DNA of 64,000 nucleotides from positions 62,001 through 126,000 of the forward strand of contig PHEH01000015.1 in assembly GCA_002841155.1 (NCBI GenBank), read 5' to 3'. Source of the stretch: Alphaproteobacteria bacterium HGW-Alphaproteobacteria-18. GTDB taxonomy: Bacteria > Pseudomonadota > Alphaproteobacteria > Caulobacterales > Hyphomonadaceae. Positions 28,440 through 37,071 of this stretch are shown one piece after another. A model generated the notes under the pieces. The model did not search any database. It was given only the letters and a program-made list of their open reading frames with translations, and was not told the origin of the DNA. Position 1 is the first letter of the stretch, and each line of letters begins with the position of its first letter. The position numbers were made by a program, and so were the translations under genes.

Positions 28440-29692
28440 AGCGCCCGTCGTCCTTGCTTCGGGAAGCCTGGCTCCTGTCCCGTGATCGCGCCGCTATATT
28501 CTGGCTTGCGCTTGCGCTGGCGCTTTCTGTTTTCTCGGTCGCCAGCGGCGTAGAAGAAGTGCGCTATCAGCGCGGTGAGCTTGCGAAGCTGATCGAGTTG
28601 GACGAAGCGGACCGGAATGCTGAACTTGCCCGACAGTCGGACTGGGGCGGGGCGGCCTACTATGCATTCCACCTAACCTACGATCCACCTTCGGATCTGA
28701 GCTTTGCAGCTCTAGGTCAGCGAGAGAGTGCAGCGTGGAAGCACCGCATACGGATGCTTTCCTTGGAAGGGCAGATACATGAAGCAGATGCACCCAACCC
28801 TGAACTGGCACTCGCTGGGCGGATCGACTTTTCTTTCGTTGCTGCTTACCTCGCCCCGCTGCTGGTTATTTTTCTCCTCTATGACCTGAGATCAGGGGAG
28901 CGGGCAGCGGGGCGTATGGAGCTCCTGACGGCTACGGCGGGACGGGCGGAGTCGCCCTGGCGGATGCGCGCCGCCATGCGTATTGGCGCGCTGGCTGGCT
29001 GCGTGCTCCTGCCGCTGGGCATTGGCGGCAGCGTTATGGGCGCACCGGTCGCAGGACTGTTGCTGATGTCGATGGCCGTTGTGCTGCATGTTCTGGTCTG
29101 GTGGGCACTTGTTGCGCTGGCTGACCGCCTTTCCGTTGCGTCGACAACGCAGCTCAGCATCCTGGTGGGAGGCTGGCTGCTCCTTGCCGTGCTCGTTCCG
29201 GCGACAGGCCGGATCCTGGTTGAGCGGGCCATTCCTGTGCCGTCGGGGGCGGAAATACTGCTGGCCCAGCGCGAAGCGGTTAACGCTGCGTGGGATCTGC
29301 CGAAGGAGCAGACGATGATACCGTTCATTGAGCGCCATCCCGAATGGGCTGAACACAGTCAGATTGACGCTGGGTTTGACTGGAAATGGTATTATGCGTT
29401 CCAGCAGGTTGGCGACCAGTCAGCTGAAGACATTTCGGCAGCCTATACGAGGGGGCGCCTCAAGCGCGACGAGGCGGCCAGACTTTCTGCCTGGCTGTCT
29501 CCGCCGGCTTTTTTGGAACGCTACCTCCAGTCGCTTGCCGGAACGGATGTCCGCTCCGTGATCGCCTATGAACAGTCAGTGCGTGATTTTCATGCGGAGT
29601 TGCGGTCCTTTTACTATGCCCGACTTTTTCCGGGTCAGGACTTCCGGATCGCCGAGGCGGCAGGACTTCCGGAATATTCCCCGGCTCGCTAA
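28436..29692 (+). CDS. ABC-2 permease, DUF3526-like (second of two)
   Basis: A 418-residue partner of the preceding permease with the same plan: one N-terminal helix (about residues 18-40), an extracytoplasmic region, a cluster of helices (about 125-270) and a long soluble C-terminal region containing DFHAELRSFYYARLFPGQDF. The two permeases plus ATPase would form a heterodimeric ABC-2 transporter. It is the last gene of the cassette; the right copy of the 50-bp repeat begins 22 bases after its stop. Confidence 0.8.
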   Translation: MKRPSSLLREAWLLSRDRAAIFWLALALALSVFSVASGVEEVRYQRGELAKLIELDEADRNAELARQSDWGGAAYYAFHLTYDPPSDLSFAALGQRESAAWKHRIRMLSLEGQIHEADAPNPELALAGRIDFSFVAAYLAPLLVIFLLYDLRSGERAAGRMELLTATAGRAESPWRMRAAMRIGALAGCVLLPLGIGGSVMGAPVAGLLLMSMAVVLHVLVWWALVALADRLSVASTTQLSILVGGWLLLAVLVPATGRILVERAIPVPSGAEILLAQREAVNAAWDLPKEQTMIPFIERHPEWAEHSQIDAGFDWKWYYAFQQVGDQSAEDISAAYTRGRLKRDEAARLSAWLSPPAFLERYLQSLAGTDVRSVIAYEQSVRDFHAELRSFYYARLFPGQDFRIAEAAGLPEYSPAR

Positions 29693-29713
29693 GCAAGGGA
29701 ATATTCCGGATCA

Positions 29714-29763
29714 GATGGCAGACTGCCGGGCAGAGGAAGTGTTCGCAATGGCGCGGGGCGGGT
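29714..29763 (+). repeat. Right copy of an imperfect 50-bp direct repeat flanking the TonB/ABC cassette
   Basis: It matches 23836-23885 at 39 of 50 positions without gaps. It lies 22 bases after the last permease gene, so the two copies enclose the receptor and transporter genes and nothing else. Confidence 0.65.
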
Positions 29764-30179
29764 CTGCGGGCGATGTTGGGGGCGCTCTGGGATCTGTGAA
29801 GGAAAGCGCGAGATCCAGCGTGATCATCGGGCGTAGCGGGCTGTCGCGATCAGCCAGCCGATGGGCCGCAGAGCGCATAGACCGCTTCGTCATATGACCG
29901 GACCCCCGCCTGTCGCGCCGCCGGAAAGAAAACGCGCGTGTCTTCTGGAAGATAGTCTTGTGCTGGTCTGTACGAGGCCGTGCGAACGGGGCAGGGGGCC
30001 CTCACCGGCAAGGGGGCGCTGCTCAGGGGTTAACGCCTCGGTAGATTAAATTCATTCAGTGTACAAATTTGGGGAAAAAGTTCACATACTGCTGTCGCCG
30101 GAGGGTTTGAGTTTAGCCCAAATTTCATGCCTGGAATGCACTAGCTGGTAACTGATTTTGCTATCAGGCGGACCTGTTC
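29764..30179. promoter_or_regulatory. Intergenic region upstream of the cellulose operon
   Basis: No gene is supported here. The right half (30045-30150) is AT-rich and contains a 9-bp inverted repeat, AAATTTGGG (30065-30073) and CCCAAATTT (30117-30125), separated by 43 bases. This is the likely promoter and control region of bcsA. The left half looks like non-coding sequence following the TonB/ABC cassette. Confidence 0.55.
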
Positions 30180-32378
30180 ATGGCGCGTGGCGCGGCAGCA
30201 CGACAGACACCTTTGCCGGTTTCCCGGTTTGCGCCGCTGCGCACGGTGAGCGGGTTGGTCGCGCTCTGCCTGATTGCCGTTATTGCCGCGGCGCCTGTGC
30301 CGGATGCGCTTCAGGTGCAGCTCTGCATCGTCACGATCTCAACATATTTTGTCATGGGCTGGCTGCGCCCTACGGGTGGTCCGTTTCGTGTGTTTGTGGC
30401 GCTTCTGATTATTTTCACCAGCACACGTTACATGATCTGGCGCGTGACCGAGACGTTGCCCACCGATTCTGCGCTGTCGATCATGGGCGGCATATTTCTG
30501 CTTGGCGCAGAGAGCTATGGCTACGTTCTGCTGTTGCTTTCCACTTTTCTGTCTGTGGACGTCTATAAACGTGCGCCGAAGATGGCGCCTGTTTCTGCGG
30601 GCCAGTCACCTACTGTCGATATTCTGGTGCCGAGTTACAATGAGCCCGACGACCTGCTTGAGGTGACGCTGACCGCAGCCCTGAATGTAAGCTATCCGGC
30701 GGGCCGGATGAAGGTCTATCTGCTTGATGATGGCGGCACATTGGCGAAGCGGGAGCAGGCTGATCCTGTGCGCGCGGCCGAAGCGCAGGCGCGGCATGAG
30801 CGTCTCAAGGCGATGTGCGAGCGGCTTGGCGCGCACTACCTTACCCGAGACAAGAATGAACATGCCAAGGCGGGAAATATCAACGCGGCCCTGAAGAAGG
30901 TCGAGGGCGATCTGATCCTCATCCTTGATGCCGATCACGTGCCCTCATCAGATATCCTTGTGCGGACGGTTGGTCATTTCGTCGATGACCCCAAGGTGTT
31001 TCTGGTTCAGACGCCGCACTTTTTCCTCAACCCCGATCCGCTTGAGCGTAATCTTGGCACCTTCCGCGATATGCCGAGCGAGAACGAGATGTTCTACTCG
31101 GTTATCCAGAGGGGGCTGGACGGGCTGAACGCGTCTTTCTTCTGTGGCTCGGCTGCGGTGCTTCGTCGTGAGCATGTGATGGAGATTGGCGGTCTCCAGG
31201 GCGACACGATCACTGAGGATGCCGAGACGGCGCTGGAGCTTCATTCGCGGGGATACAGAAGCGTCTATGTCGACAGGCCGATGGTTGCGGGTCTTTCGCC
31301 GGAGACATTCTCGGGTTTTATAACACAGCGGATGCGCTGGACGCAGGGGATGATCCAGATATTCCTGCTGAAGAACCCCCTTCTGAAGAAGGGGCTCTCG
31401 CTGTCTCAGCGCATCGGCTATCTCAATTCCTGTTTCTACTGGTTCTTTCCGTTGGCGCGGCTGACCTTCATTCTCGCACCGTTGCTTTACCTGTTGCTTG
31501 GCGTGCAGGTCTATGTCGGCAACTTCAACGACTTTCTGATGTATGGGCTGCCACATATAGTTGGTGCGCTGATGTTGTCCTCGATTCTCTACGGACATAC
31601 TCGCTGGGCATTTGCGTCAGAACTCTACGAGGTCGTCCAATCCATCCACTGTTCGGGCGCGATTCTTCAAGTGTTGCGTAATCCGCGGGCGCCGAGTTTT
31701 GCGGTGACGCCCAAGGGGGAGAGTTTAAGTGAGAATTTCATCTCACCTCTGGCGCGTCCGTTTTATATTCTGATCGCGCTCGTTGCCCTGGGGGAAGTGG
31801 CCGGGCTTGTGCGCCTGTTCACTGACCCTGTAGGCGCTGGGGTCATCGCCGTTCTGTTGCTCTGGAACACCTTCCATCTCTTGCTTCTGATATCTGCCCT
31901 CGGCGTTCTCTATGAACGCTCGCAACAGAGGTCTTTCCCGCGGTTTGACATCAGCCGTGATGTTCATCTGAGCTGCGCGGACGAGACGATCGCGGCACAC
32001 ATGTCAGACGTTTCGATCACCGGGATGGGTTGCCTTGTGCCATCGGGCGCAGGTCACGAATTTGCCGTGGGGGATACGCTCACGGTCGATGCTCGCGAAC
32101 TTGGCGCGAGTAATGCCTCTACTCTCAACCTGAAGGTTCTTTCGGTGTTCAACACGCCGGAAGGGCAGAAGCTGGGTCTCAGCTTCGTCATCGTGACGCG
32201 CGAGCAATGGGCGGCTGTTGTCACACTTATGTATGCCCGCAGCGAGAACTGGAAACAGTTCCGCGACGCCCGGGCCAACTCCGAACATATGGGTGCCAAG
32301 ATTGCCCGTCTCATCCACTCAAGTCTGTCTCAGGCGGTCAGCCATCTCCGCGCCGTTACACGGGAAGTACGTTCATGA
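30180..32378 (+). CDS. bcsA: Cellulose synthase catalytic subunit with PilZ domain
   Basis: A 732-residue inner membrane GT2 processive synthase making beta-1,4-glucan from UDP-glucose. The catalytic set is complete: Asp183-Asp184, DAD 250-252, TED 345-347 and QRMRW 383-387. Membrane helices lie before residue 130 and at about 405-575. The C-terminal PilZ domain keeps both c-di-GMP motifs, RSFPR (residues 584-588) and DVSITG (610-615), so activation by c-di-GMP is expected. The gene opens an operon with bcsB, bcsC and a PAS sensor; its stop overlaps the bcsB start (ATGA). No bcsZ, bcsQ or bcsD is present. Confidence 0.97.
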   Translation: MARGAAARQTPLPVSRFAPLRTVSGLVALCLIAVIAAAPVPDALQVQLCIVTISTYFVMGWLRPTGGPFRVFVALLIIFTSTRYMIWRVTETLPTDSALSIMGGIFLLGAESYGYVLLLLSTFLSVDVYKRAPKMAPVSAGQSPTVDILVPSYNEPDDLLEVTLTAALNVSYPAGRMKVYLLDDGGTLAKREQADPVRAAEAQARHERLKAMCERLGAHYLTRDKNEHAKAGNINAALKKVEGDLILILDADHVPSSDILVRTVGHFVDDPKVFLVQTPHFFLNPDPLERNLGTFRDMPSENEMFYSVIQRGLDGLNASFFCGSAAVLRREHVMEIGGLQGDTITEDAETALELHSRGYRSVYVDRPMVAGLSPETFSGFITQRMRWTQGMIQIFLLKNPLLKKGLSLSQRIGYLNSCFYWFFPLARLTFILAPLLYLLLGVQVYVGNFNDFLMYGLPHIVGALMLSSILYGHTRWAFASELYEVVQSIHCSGAILQVLRNPRAPSFAVTPKGESLSENFISPLARPFYILIALVALGEVAGLVRLFTDPVGAGVIAVLLLWNTFHLLLLISALGVLYERSQQRSFPRFDISRDVHLSCADETIAAHMSDVSITGMGCLVPSGAGHEFAVGDTLTVDARELGASNASTLNLKVLSVFNTPEGQKLGLSFVIVTREQWAAVVTLMYARSENWKQFRDARANSEHMGAKIARLIHSSLSQAVSHLRAVTREVRS

Positions 32379-34549
32379 AGTCCATCCTCCGCCCGGCGGT
32401 GCTTGCAACCGCGCTCGTTATGTCCCTTGCGCCCGCCCCGGCTCATGCCCGGCAGGTTGCAAGTGAAGAGGCAACCCTCGACATTTATGCGCGCTACCGG
32501 GAAAATCCCCATGTTTCGACCGAGCGTCTCGAGAATGGTCTCTGGCGTGCCCGCCTTCCACTTGCGGCGCTGCGCAGCGGGCAGGGCGCCATACATCTCG
32601 ACGGCGCGAACGCGAGCGAGGAAATTTCCTTCTCAGTCGCTCCGCAGGCGGACATTAAGGAAGCGCGGATCATATTGCGACATGTGAGCGGGCGGTCCCA
32701 GCAGGGCTTCAAGCCGCAAATCCGGCTTGGCATGAACGGGCAGTTTATCGGTCAGCTCGATGGAGTGACGGAGCGGGCCGCGGCAATCAATGAGATCGTC
32801 CTTGATCCGATGATGCTGCACTATGGATACAATTCGCTGCGGATCGATGCGGTTCAACGCTATACGCTGGACTGTCAGGACAGTTATGCCGCCGAGCTCT
32901 GGACAGAGATTGACACATCTCGTTCCTATGTCGAGATCATCTATGCCCGCCGGCCCTTTGCCGGGACGCTTGCCGATCTTGGCGCAGTTGTTTCTGCCGG
33001 TGTGGGCGGCGTCGACAGGCTCGGGATCCTGACAGGGAAAGCTGATGCCGAGACGCTGCGTTGGGGCGCGCTGGCATCTCAGGCGGTTGGCAACAGGCTC
33101 GGTTACCGTTTGCCGGAAATATCGATGCTGTCTTCCATCGCTCCGGATGCCGGGGAAAAGGGGCAGGACATCATCGCGATTGGAAAGCCTGAGCAGCTGG
33201 CCACCCTTGCGCCCGCCGGGCTCGCGGGCCTGAAGGAAAACGAATCCTGGTTGTCAATCGGCCCCTCGCCGGCAGACCCGTCGCACTTCCTGATCATTGC
33301 GGCCGGGCATACTCCCGAAGCGATTGAAGGTGCTCTGCGCGCTCTGGCATCGGAAGGGTTTCCGCTTTCAGCCACGTCTTCAGCTGTCATCACAGCGCCA
33401 GAAGTGCCCGCCGCCATAGCGCCGTCGAAACATCTTCCGCTACGCACGGATGCCAAATACGTCTTCCGGGATATTGGCCTTGAGGGCATTTCGGTGCTCG
33501 GGCGGGAGCAGGGAAGCGCGCGGCTTTCCTTCACCTTGCCGGCAGACGTTCATTTCCGCGAGGATGACGATGCCGTGCTGATGCTCGATTTTGCCTATGG
33601 CGCGGGACTGGATGATCGCTCCGTGGTCAACATTCTCGTCAATGGCGCGTTCGAGCGGGCGCTCCGCATGACCAACCTGGAGGGTGAGGTCGTGCCGGGC
33701 TATGAGGTGAAGCTTCCCGCGCGTTCCCTGCGGCCCGGCTGGAACACGGTTGATTTCCAGATCGAGCTCTCCACTCCGATTGAGGGCATGTGTGCCAGCC
33801 GGAATGTGCGTAATCTTGCCTTTACACTCAAGGGAACGTCGACGTTGACGCTGCCGCCTGCGGGCCATTTTGCAGAGCTGCCAAACCTCGCGCTGCTTCG
33901 GGAGGCGGGATACCCGTTTACCGGACTTGAGACGGCCCCCATGGCAATCCGTGCGGCAGACGCATCTCCTGACACAATGGCCAGTGTATGGACGCTGGCA
34001 GCCCGTCTTGCGCAGATAAATGGCACGGTCTTCACCGAAACCAACTTCGGGATCGGTCTCGACCTTCCTGATGCAAATACGGTGCTGGTCGGGGCCCGTC
34101 CGCAGCTCGGTGGATTTCTGCCGCTACAAAAGCTGAATCTTCCGGAGACTGGCGGGTTCAGCCGGGAGCTGAGCCTTGTCGATCTGGGCGATAACGGCCT
34201 GATGATAGGCGGCGAGTCGCCAGACCATAAGGGGCGGTTGGTGATGCTGGTGACGGCAGAGACCGATCATCAATTGCTGACCTCGATCCGCTCGCTGGTG
34301 CAGCCAAGTCATTGGAGCCAGCTCAGCGGCGGCGCTGCCGTGTGGCGTGAAAATGCGGCGACCATTGTGTCGGCGTCAGCGGATGCAACGTTCACTCTGG
34401 GTGACAGGGCTTCTGCTGAGCGGGCGCGCAAGGCTGGCAGCGATACGTCCTGGGCCTGGATTGCTTCGATCGCAGCCATCCTGTTTGCAATGGCGGCGGG
34501 GCTCGCCCTGATCGCCCGTTACATGCGTAAACGGATCAACGGGAAGTGA
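32375..34549 (+). CDS. bcsB: Cellulose synthase regulatory/guide subunit BcsB
   Basis: A 724-residue periplasmic protein with a signal peptide (about residues 1-24, cleavage after AHA), two carbohydrate-binding-like and flavodoxin-like repeats (FKPQIRLGMNGQFIGQL; LDCQDSYAAELWTEID; ASRNVRNLAF-like second repeat), and a C-terminal membrane anchor (about residues 693-716) followed by basic residues. BcsB docks on BcsA and guides the glucan out. The ATG at 32375 overlaps the bcsA stop; the longer open frame inside bcsA is a shadow. The stop overlaps the GTG start of bcsC. Confidence 0.95.
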   Translation: MKSILRPAVLATALVMSLAPAPAHARQVASEEATLDIYARYRENPHVSTERLENGLWRARLPLAALRSGQGAIHLDGANASEEISFSVAPQADIKEARIILRHVSGRSQQGFKPQIRLGMNGQFIGQLDGVTERAAAINEIVLDPMMLHYGYNSLRIDAVQRYTLDCQDSYAAELWTEIDTSRSYVEIIYARRPFAGTLADLGAVVSAGVGGVDRLGILTGKADAETLRWGALASQAVGNRLGYRLPEISMLSSIAPDAGEKGQDIIAIGKPEQLATLAPAGLAGLKENESWLSIGPSPADPSHFLIIAAGHTPEAIEGALRALASEGFPLSATSSAVITAPEVPAAIAPSKHLPLRTDAKYVFRDIGLEGISVLGREQGSARLSFTLPADVHFREDDDAVLMLDFAYGAGLDDRSVVNILVNGAFERALRMTNLEGEVVPGYEVKLPARSLRPGWNTVDFQIELSTPIEGMCASRNVRNLAFTLKGTSTLTLPPAGHFAELPNLALLREAGYPFTGLETAPMAIRAADASPDTMASVWTLAARLAQINGTVFTETNFGIGLDLPDANTVLVGARPQLGGFLPLQKLNLPETGGFSRELSLVDLGDNGLMIGGESPDHKGRLVMLVTAETDHQLLTSIRSLVQPSHWSQLSGGAAVWRENAATIVSASADATFTLGDRASAERARKAGSDTSWAWIASIAAILFAMAAGLALIARYMRKRINGK

Positions 34550-37071
34550 TCAGGGGCGCCCCCTCCCTGCGCGCGGCAATTGTCGGCGCCGGCGCTGTGC
34601 TCATCGCGGGCATGGGCGCGCAGGCTGCGCCGGATACGGGGCGCGAAGGGGTGTTTTCGATCGGTATTCCAACCGCTGATATGGTGGAGGAAACCAGAGA
34701 GGCGCTGGTGCTTCCATCCAGGCCGGACGAGGAGAGCATCCAGGCCGTATGGGCTCTCGGCGCTGAAGGAAAATGGGAAGAAGCTGCCGGACACCTGCGC
34801 GCGCTGCGAGGCCGTCATGAGTTGTGGCAGGTGCCTGCAAGCCTTGCCACTTTTGTATCCTCTGGCCAGCGTGACGCGCAGATACGAAATGCCCTGGCCG
34901 TGGAAGACTGGGCGGGCGTTCTCAGCCTGCTGCCCGCGCCGCAGGCGGGCGTGTGTGAACGGGCTGACTATCTATGGGCCCGCGCCGATGCCTTGCAGGG
35001 CGCCGTTCACACGACCGGCCTCCAGACCTTTTATAGACGTGTCCTGACGACGTGCCGCGATCCGGCCCTTGTTGCGGCGCTCGCCTCGCGCGCCGCCAGT
35101 GTTCTGGATGCTGAGGGCCTGGCGGCCTTGGTCGGGATTCCGGAACTGGCCAACAGTGACGACCCTGGGATCGTGAAGGCTTATACGGCGCTGGTCGAGG
35201 CGGAAGTCTGGCTCCGGTTTGGCGCGGCCAAGGCAGACGGGGATAGAGAGGCCGCCGGGGCGCTCGCAGAACGTTCCGGCGATGCGCGTCTCCTGGCTGA
35301 AGCAGGGTGGATGTTCCTGCAAGCGGATGCCGCCCGCTCTGAACCCTATTTCCGCAAGGCACTGGCACACGGTGCAGACGAAGAAACGCGCCGGGGCCTG
35401 GTCATGGCGGCGCTGGCGCTCGGCGACCATGCAGGCGCGCGTGCCGCGATTTCCGAGGCATCCGCCCCTCCGCACTTTGCAGATCTCTCGGCGCTTGCAG
35501 ATCTTGGCGAGGCCCGTGTCCTGCGCGAGCAAGGCGACGGGTTGCGAGCGGCAGAGCTGGCAGACCGGGCCGCAAAGCTTGATCCTGCCCTAGCCAGCCA
35601 GGCGCAGTTAGTCAGTGGTGGCGCTCTGCTGGATGCGGCAGGCAGAGCCTATGATCAGGGTGATTTCGCCGCCGCCCGCACGCTTGCCCGCAAGGCCGCG
35701 ACTTATCCTCCGGTCCGACGCGCCGCAGAACTGCGCGCCGCCTGGGCTGAGCTGCAATCTGGCGACGCCGAACTGGCGGCGGCGGCCTTCAGCGACCTCT
35801 ATCTGGCGGCGCCGGACAGCGAGTCTGCTGAAGGCTTTGCGCTTGCAGCGCAGAAAGCGGGAAAGCTTGAGTCGGCCGCCGCTATTGCCAGAGCCGTGGG
35901 CGGCCCGCTCGGCGGGAAGGTGCAGGCGCAGTACGCCTCCGCCGCCTTTTACACTGGCGATTATCTCACCGCCCGCGCGCTCGCGCCGGATACTTATGCC
36001 GCCTTGGAAGGCGTTGATCACACACTCTATCGCCAGACGCTCACCCTGCGCGAGCAGGATGGCGCGCGCGGCGAGAACAAGATGACTGGCTTTGCTTCGG
36101 TGACCTCGATTGAGGCGGTGCGCGGTGTCAGCCGATATGAGGCAGGTGTGGCGATATACAAGCTCGATACCGGCGCGGCTGGTGGCGCTGGCCGCGAAAC
36201 CTTTGCCGCGCCCTATCTTTCCTGGAGCCGGGAAGGGGAGACAAGCCTTGCCGCACGGATCGGCCTCCTGCCCGCTGGCGGCGGCGCAGAGCCTGCCATC
36301 ACCGGTGAGGTTGCGGCCATGCAAAGCTTCGGAAAGCACAGCGGCGAGGCGCGCGTCTTCGTCCGCCCAAGGACGGATAGTCTCCTTGCCTTTTCCGGTG
36401 AGGCGAATGCGCTGGGGGAAGAGACAGGCCGTGTTTCGGAATCCGGCGCGCTTGTGCGCGGCCGATTTGATATAGGCGGCGGGCGCGCAGTTCAGGCGGA
36501 GGTGTCAGCCGCCTCTCTGGATGGGCGTGGCACGGTCAGCAATTCCATGATGTCAGCGGGGCTTTCCGCGTCTCAGACCATTGCGGCAGACGGGTTCGAC
36601 TATCTGGTCACCGGCCCATTCTACCAGTTCCAGTCGTATGACCGGAACACGAATTTCTTTTCTATCGGCCATGGCGGTTATTTCAGCCCGCAGCAGTTCC
36701 ACCGCGCGGGCTGGTCGGTCAATGCCCGCACGCAGGCTCTGAAGGACTGGATCGTGAAGGCCGATGGCGCTGTTGCGTTCGAGTCTGTCCGCGAGGATGC
36801 CTCCGTTGAGTTCCCGCTCCAGTCAGATCAGGGCGCGCGGATCGGTGGAGGACACAGCTCCGGCATCGCTGGCGCGCTGGACCTTGCGTTGGTACGCAGG
36901 CTGGGCCCTGAAGTCATCGTTTCGGCCAATCTTTCCGCGACGGCGTCAAAGGCATTTGAAGACCTTCGCGGCGGTATCGGCTTCGTCTGGGTTCCGGGTG
37001 GGCGCGCCGCGCTCGTGCCCTCGGACCTTGCCACAGACCCTTTCTCTCCCGGCTCCTGGATTCGCCCATGA
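34546..37071 (+). CDS. bcsC: BcsC-like TPR and outer membrane export protein for cellulose
   Basis: An 841-residue protein starting with GTG, with a signal peptide (about residues 1-28), a TPR-type helical region (about 60-500, many Ala-rich repeats) and a C-terminal beta-barrel domain. The barrel has the BcsC C-terminal signature FSIGHGGYFSPQQFHRAGW. BcsC scaffolds the periplasmic polymer and forms the outer membrane pore. It is clearly shorter than E. coli BcsC (over 1,100 residues), the difference lying mainly in the TPR part. Four-base overlaps link it to bcsB and to the PAS gene. Confidence 0.87.
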   Translation: MIRGAPSLRAAIVGAGAVLIAGMGAQAAPDTGREGVFSIGIPTADMVEETREALVLPSRPDEESIQAVWALGAEGKWEEAAGHLRALRGRHELWQVPASLATFVSSGQRDAQIRNALAVEDWAGVLSLLPAPQAGVCERADYLWARADALQGAVHTTGLQTFYRRVLTTCRDPALVAALASRAASVLDAEGLAALVGIPELANSDDPGIVKAYTALVEAEVWLRFGAAKADGDREAAGALAERSGDARLLAEAGWMFLQADAARSEPYFRKALAHGADEETRRGLVMAALALGDHAGARAAISEASAPPHFADLSALADLGEARVLREQGDGLRAAELADRAAKLDPALASQAQLVSGGALLDAAGRAYDQGDFAAARTLARKAATYPPVRRAAELRAAWAELQSGDAELAAAAFSDLYLAAPDSESAEGFALAAQKAGKLESAAAIARAVGGPLGGKVQAQYASAAFYTGDYLTARALAPDTYAALEGVDHTLYRQTLTLREQDGARGENKMTGFASVTSIEAVRGVSRYEAGVAIYKLDTGAAGGAGRETFAAPYLSWSREGETSLAARIGLLPAGGGAEPAITGEVAAMQSFGKHSGEARVFVRPRTDSLLAFSGEANALGEETGRVSESGALVRGRFDIGGGRAVQAEVSAASLDGRGTVSNSMMSAGLSASQTIAADGFDYLVTGPFYQFQSYDRNTNFFSIGHGGYFSPQQFHRAGWSVNARTQALKDWIVKADGAVAFESVREDASVEFPLQSDQGARIGGGHSSGIAGALDLALVRRLGPEVIVSANLSATASKAFEDLRGGIGFVWVPGGRAALVPSDLATDPFSPGSWIRP

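Noticed and set aside
29568-29897. Plus-strand open frame of 109 codons after the last permease
   Set aside because: It begins inside the permease gene in another frame and continues through the 50-bp repeat without any conserved feature.
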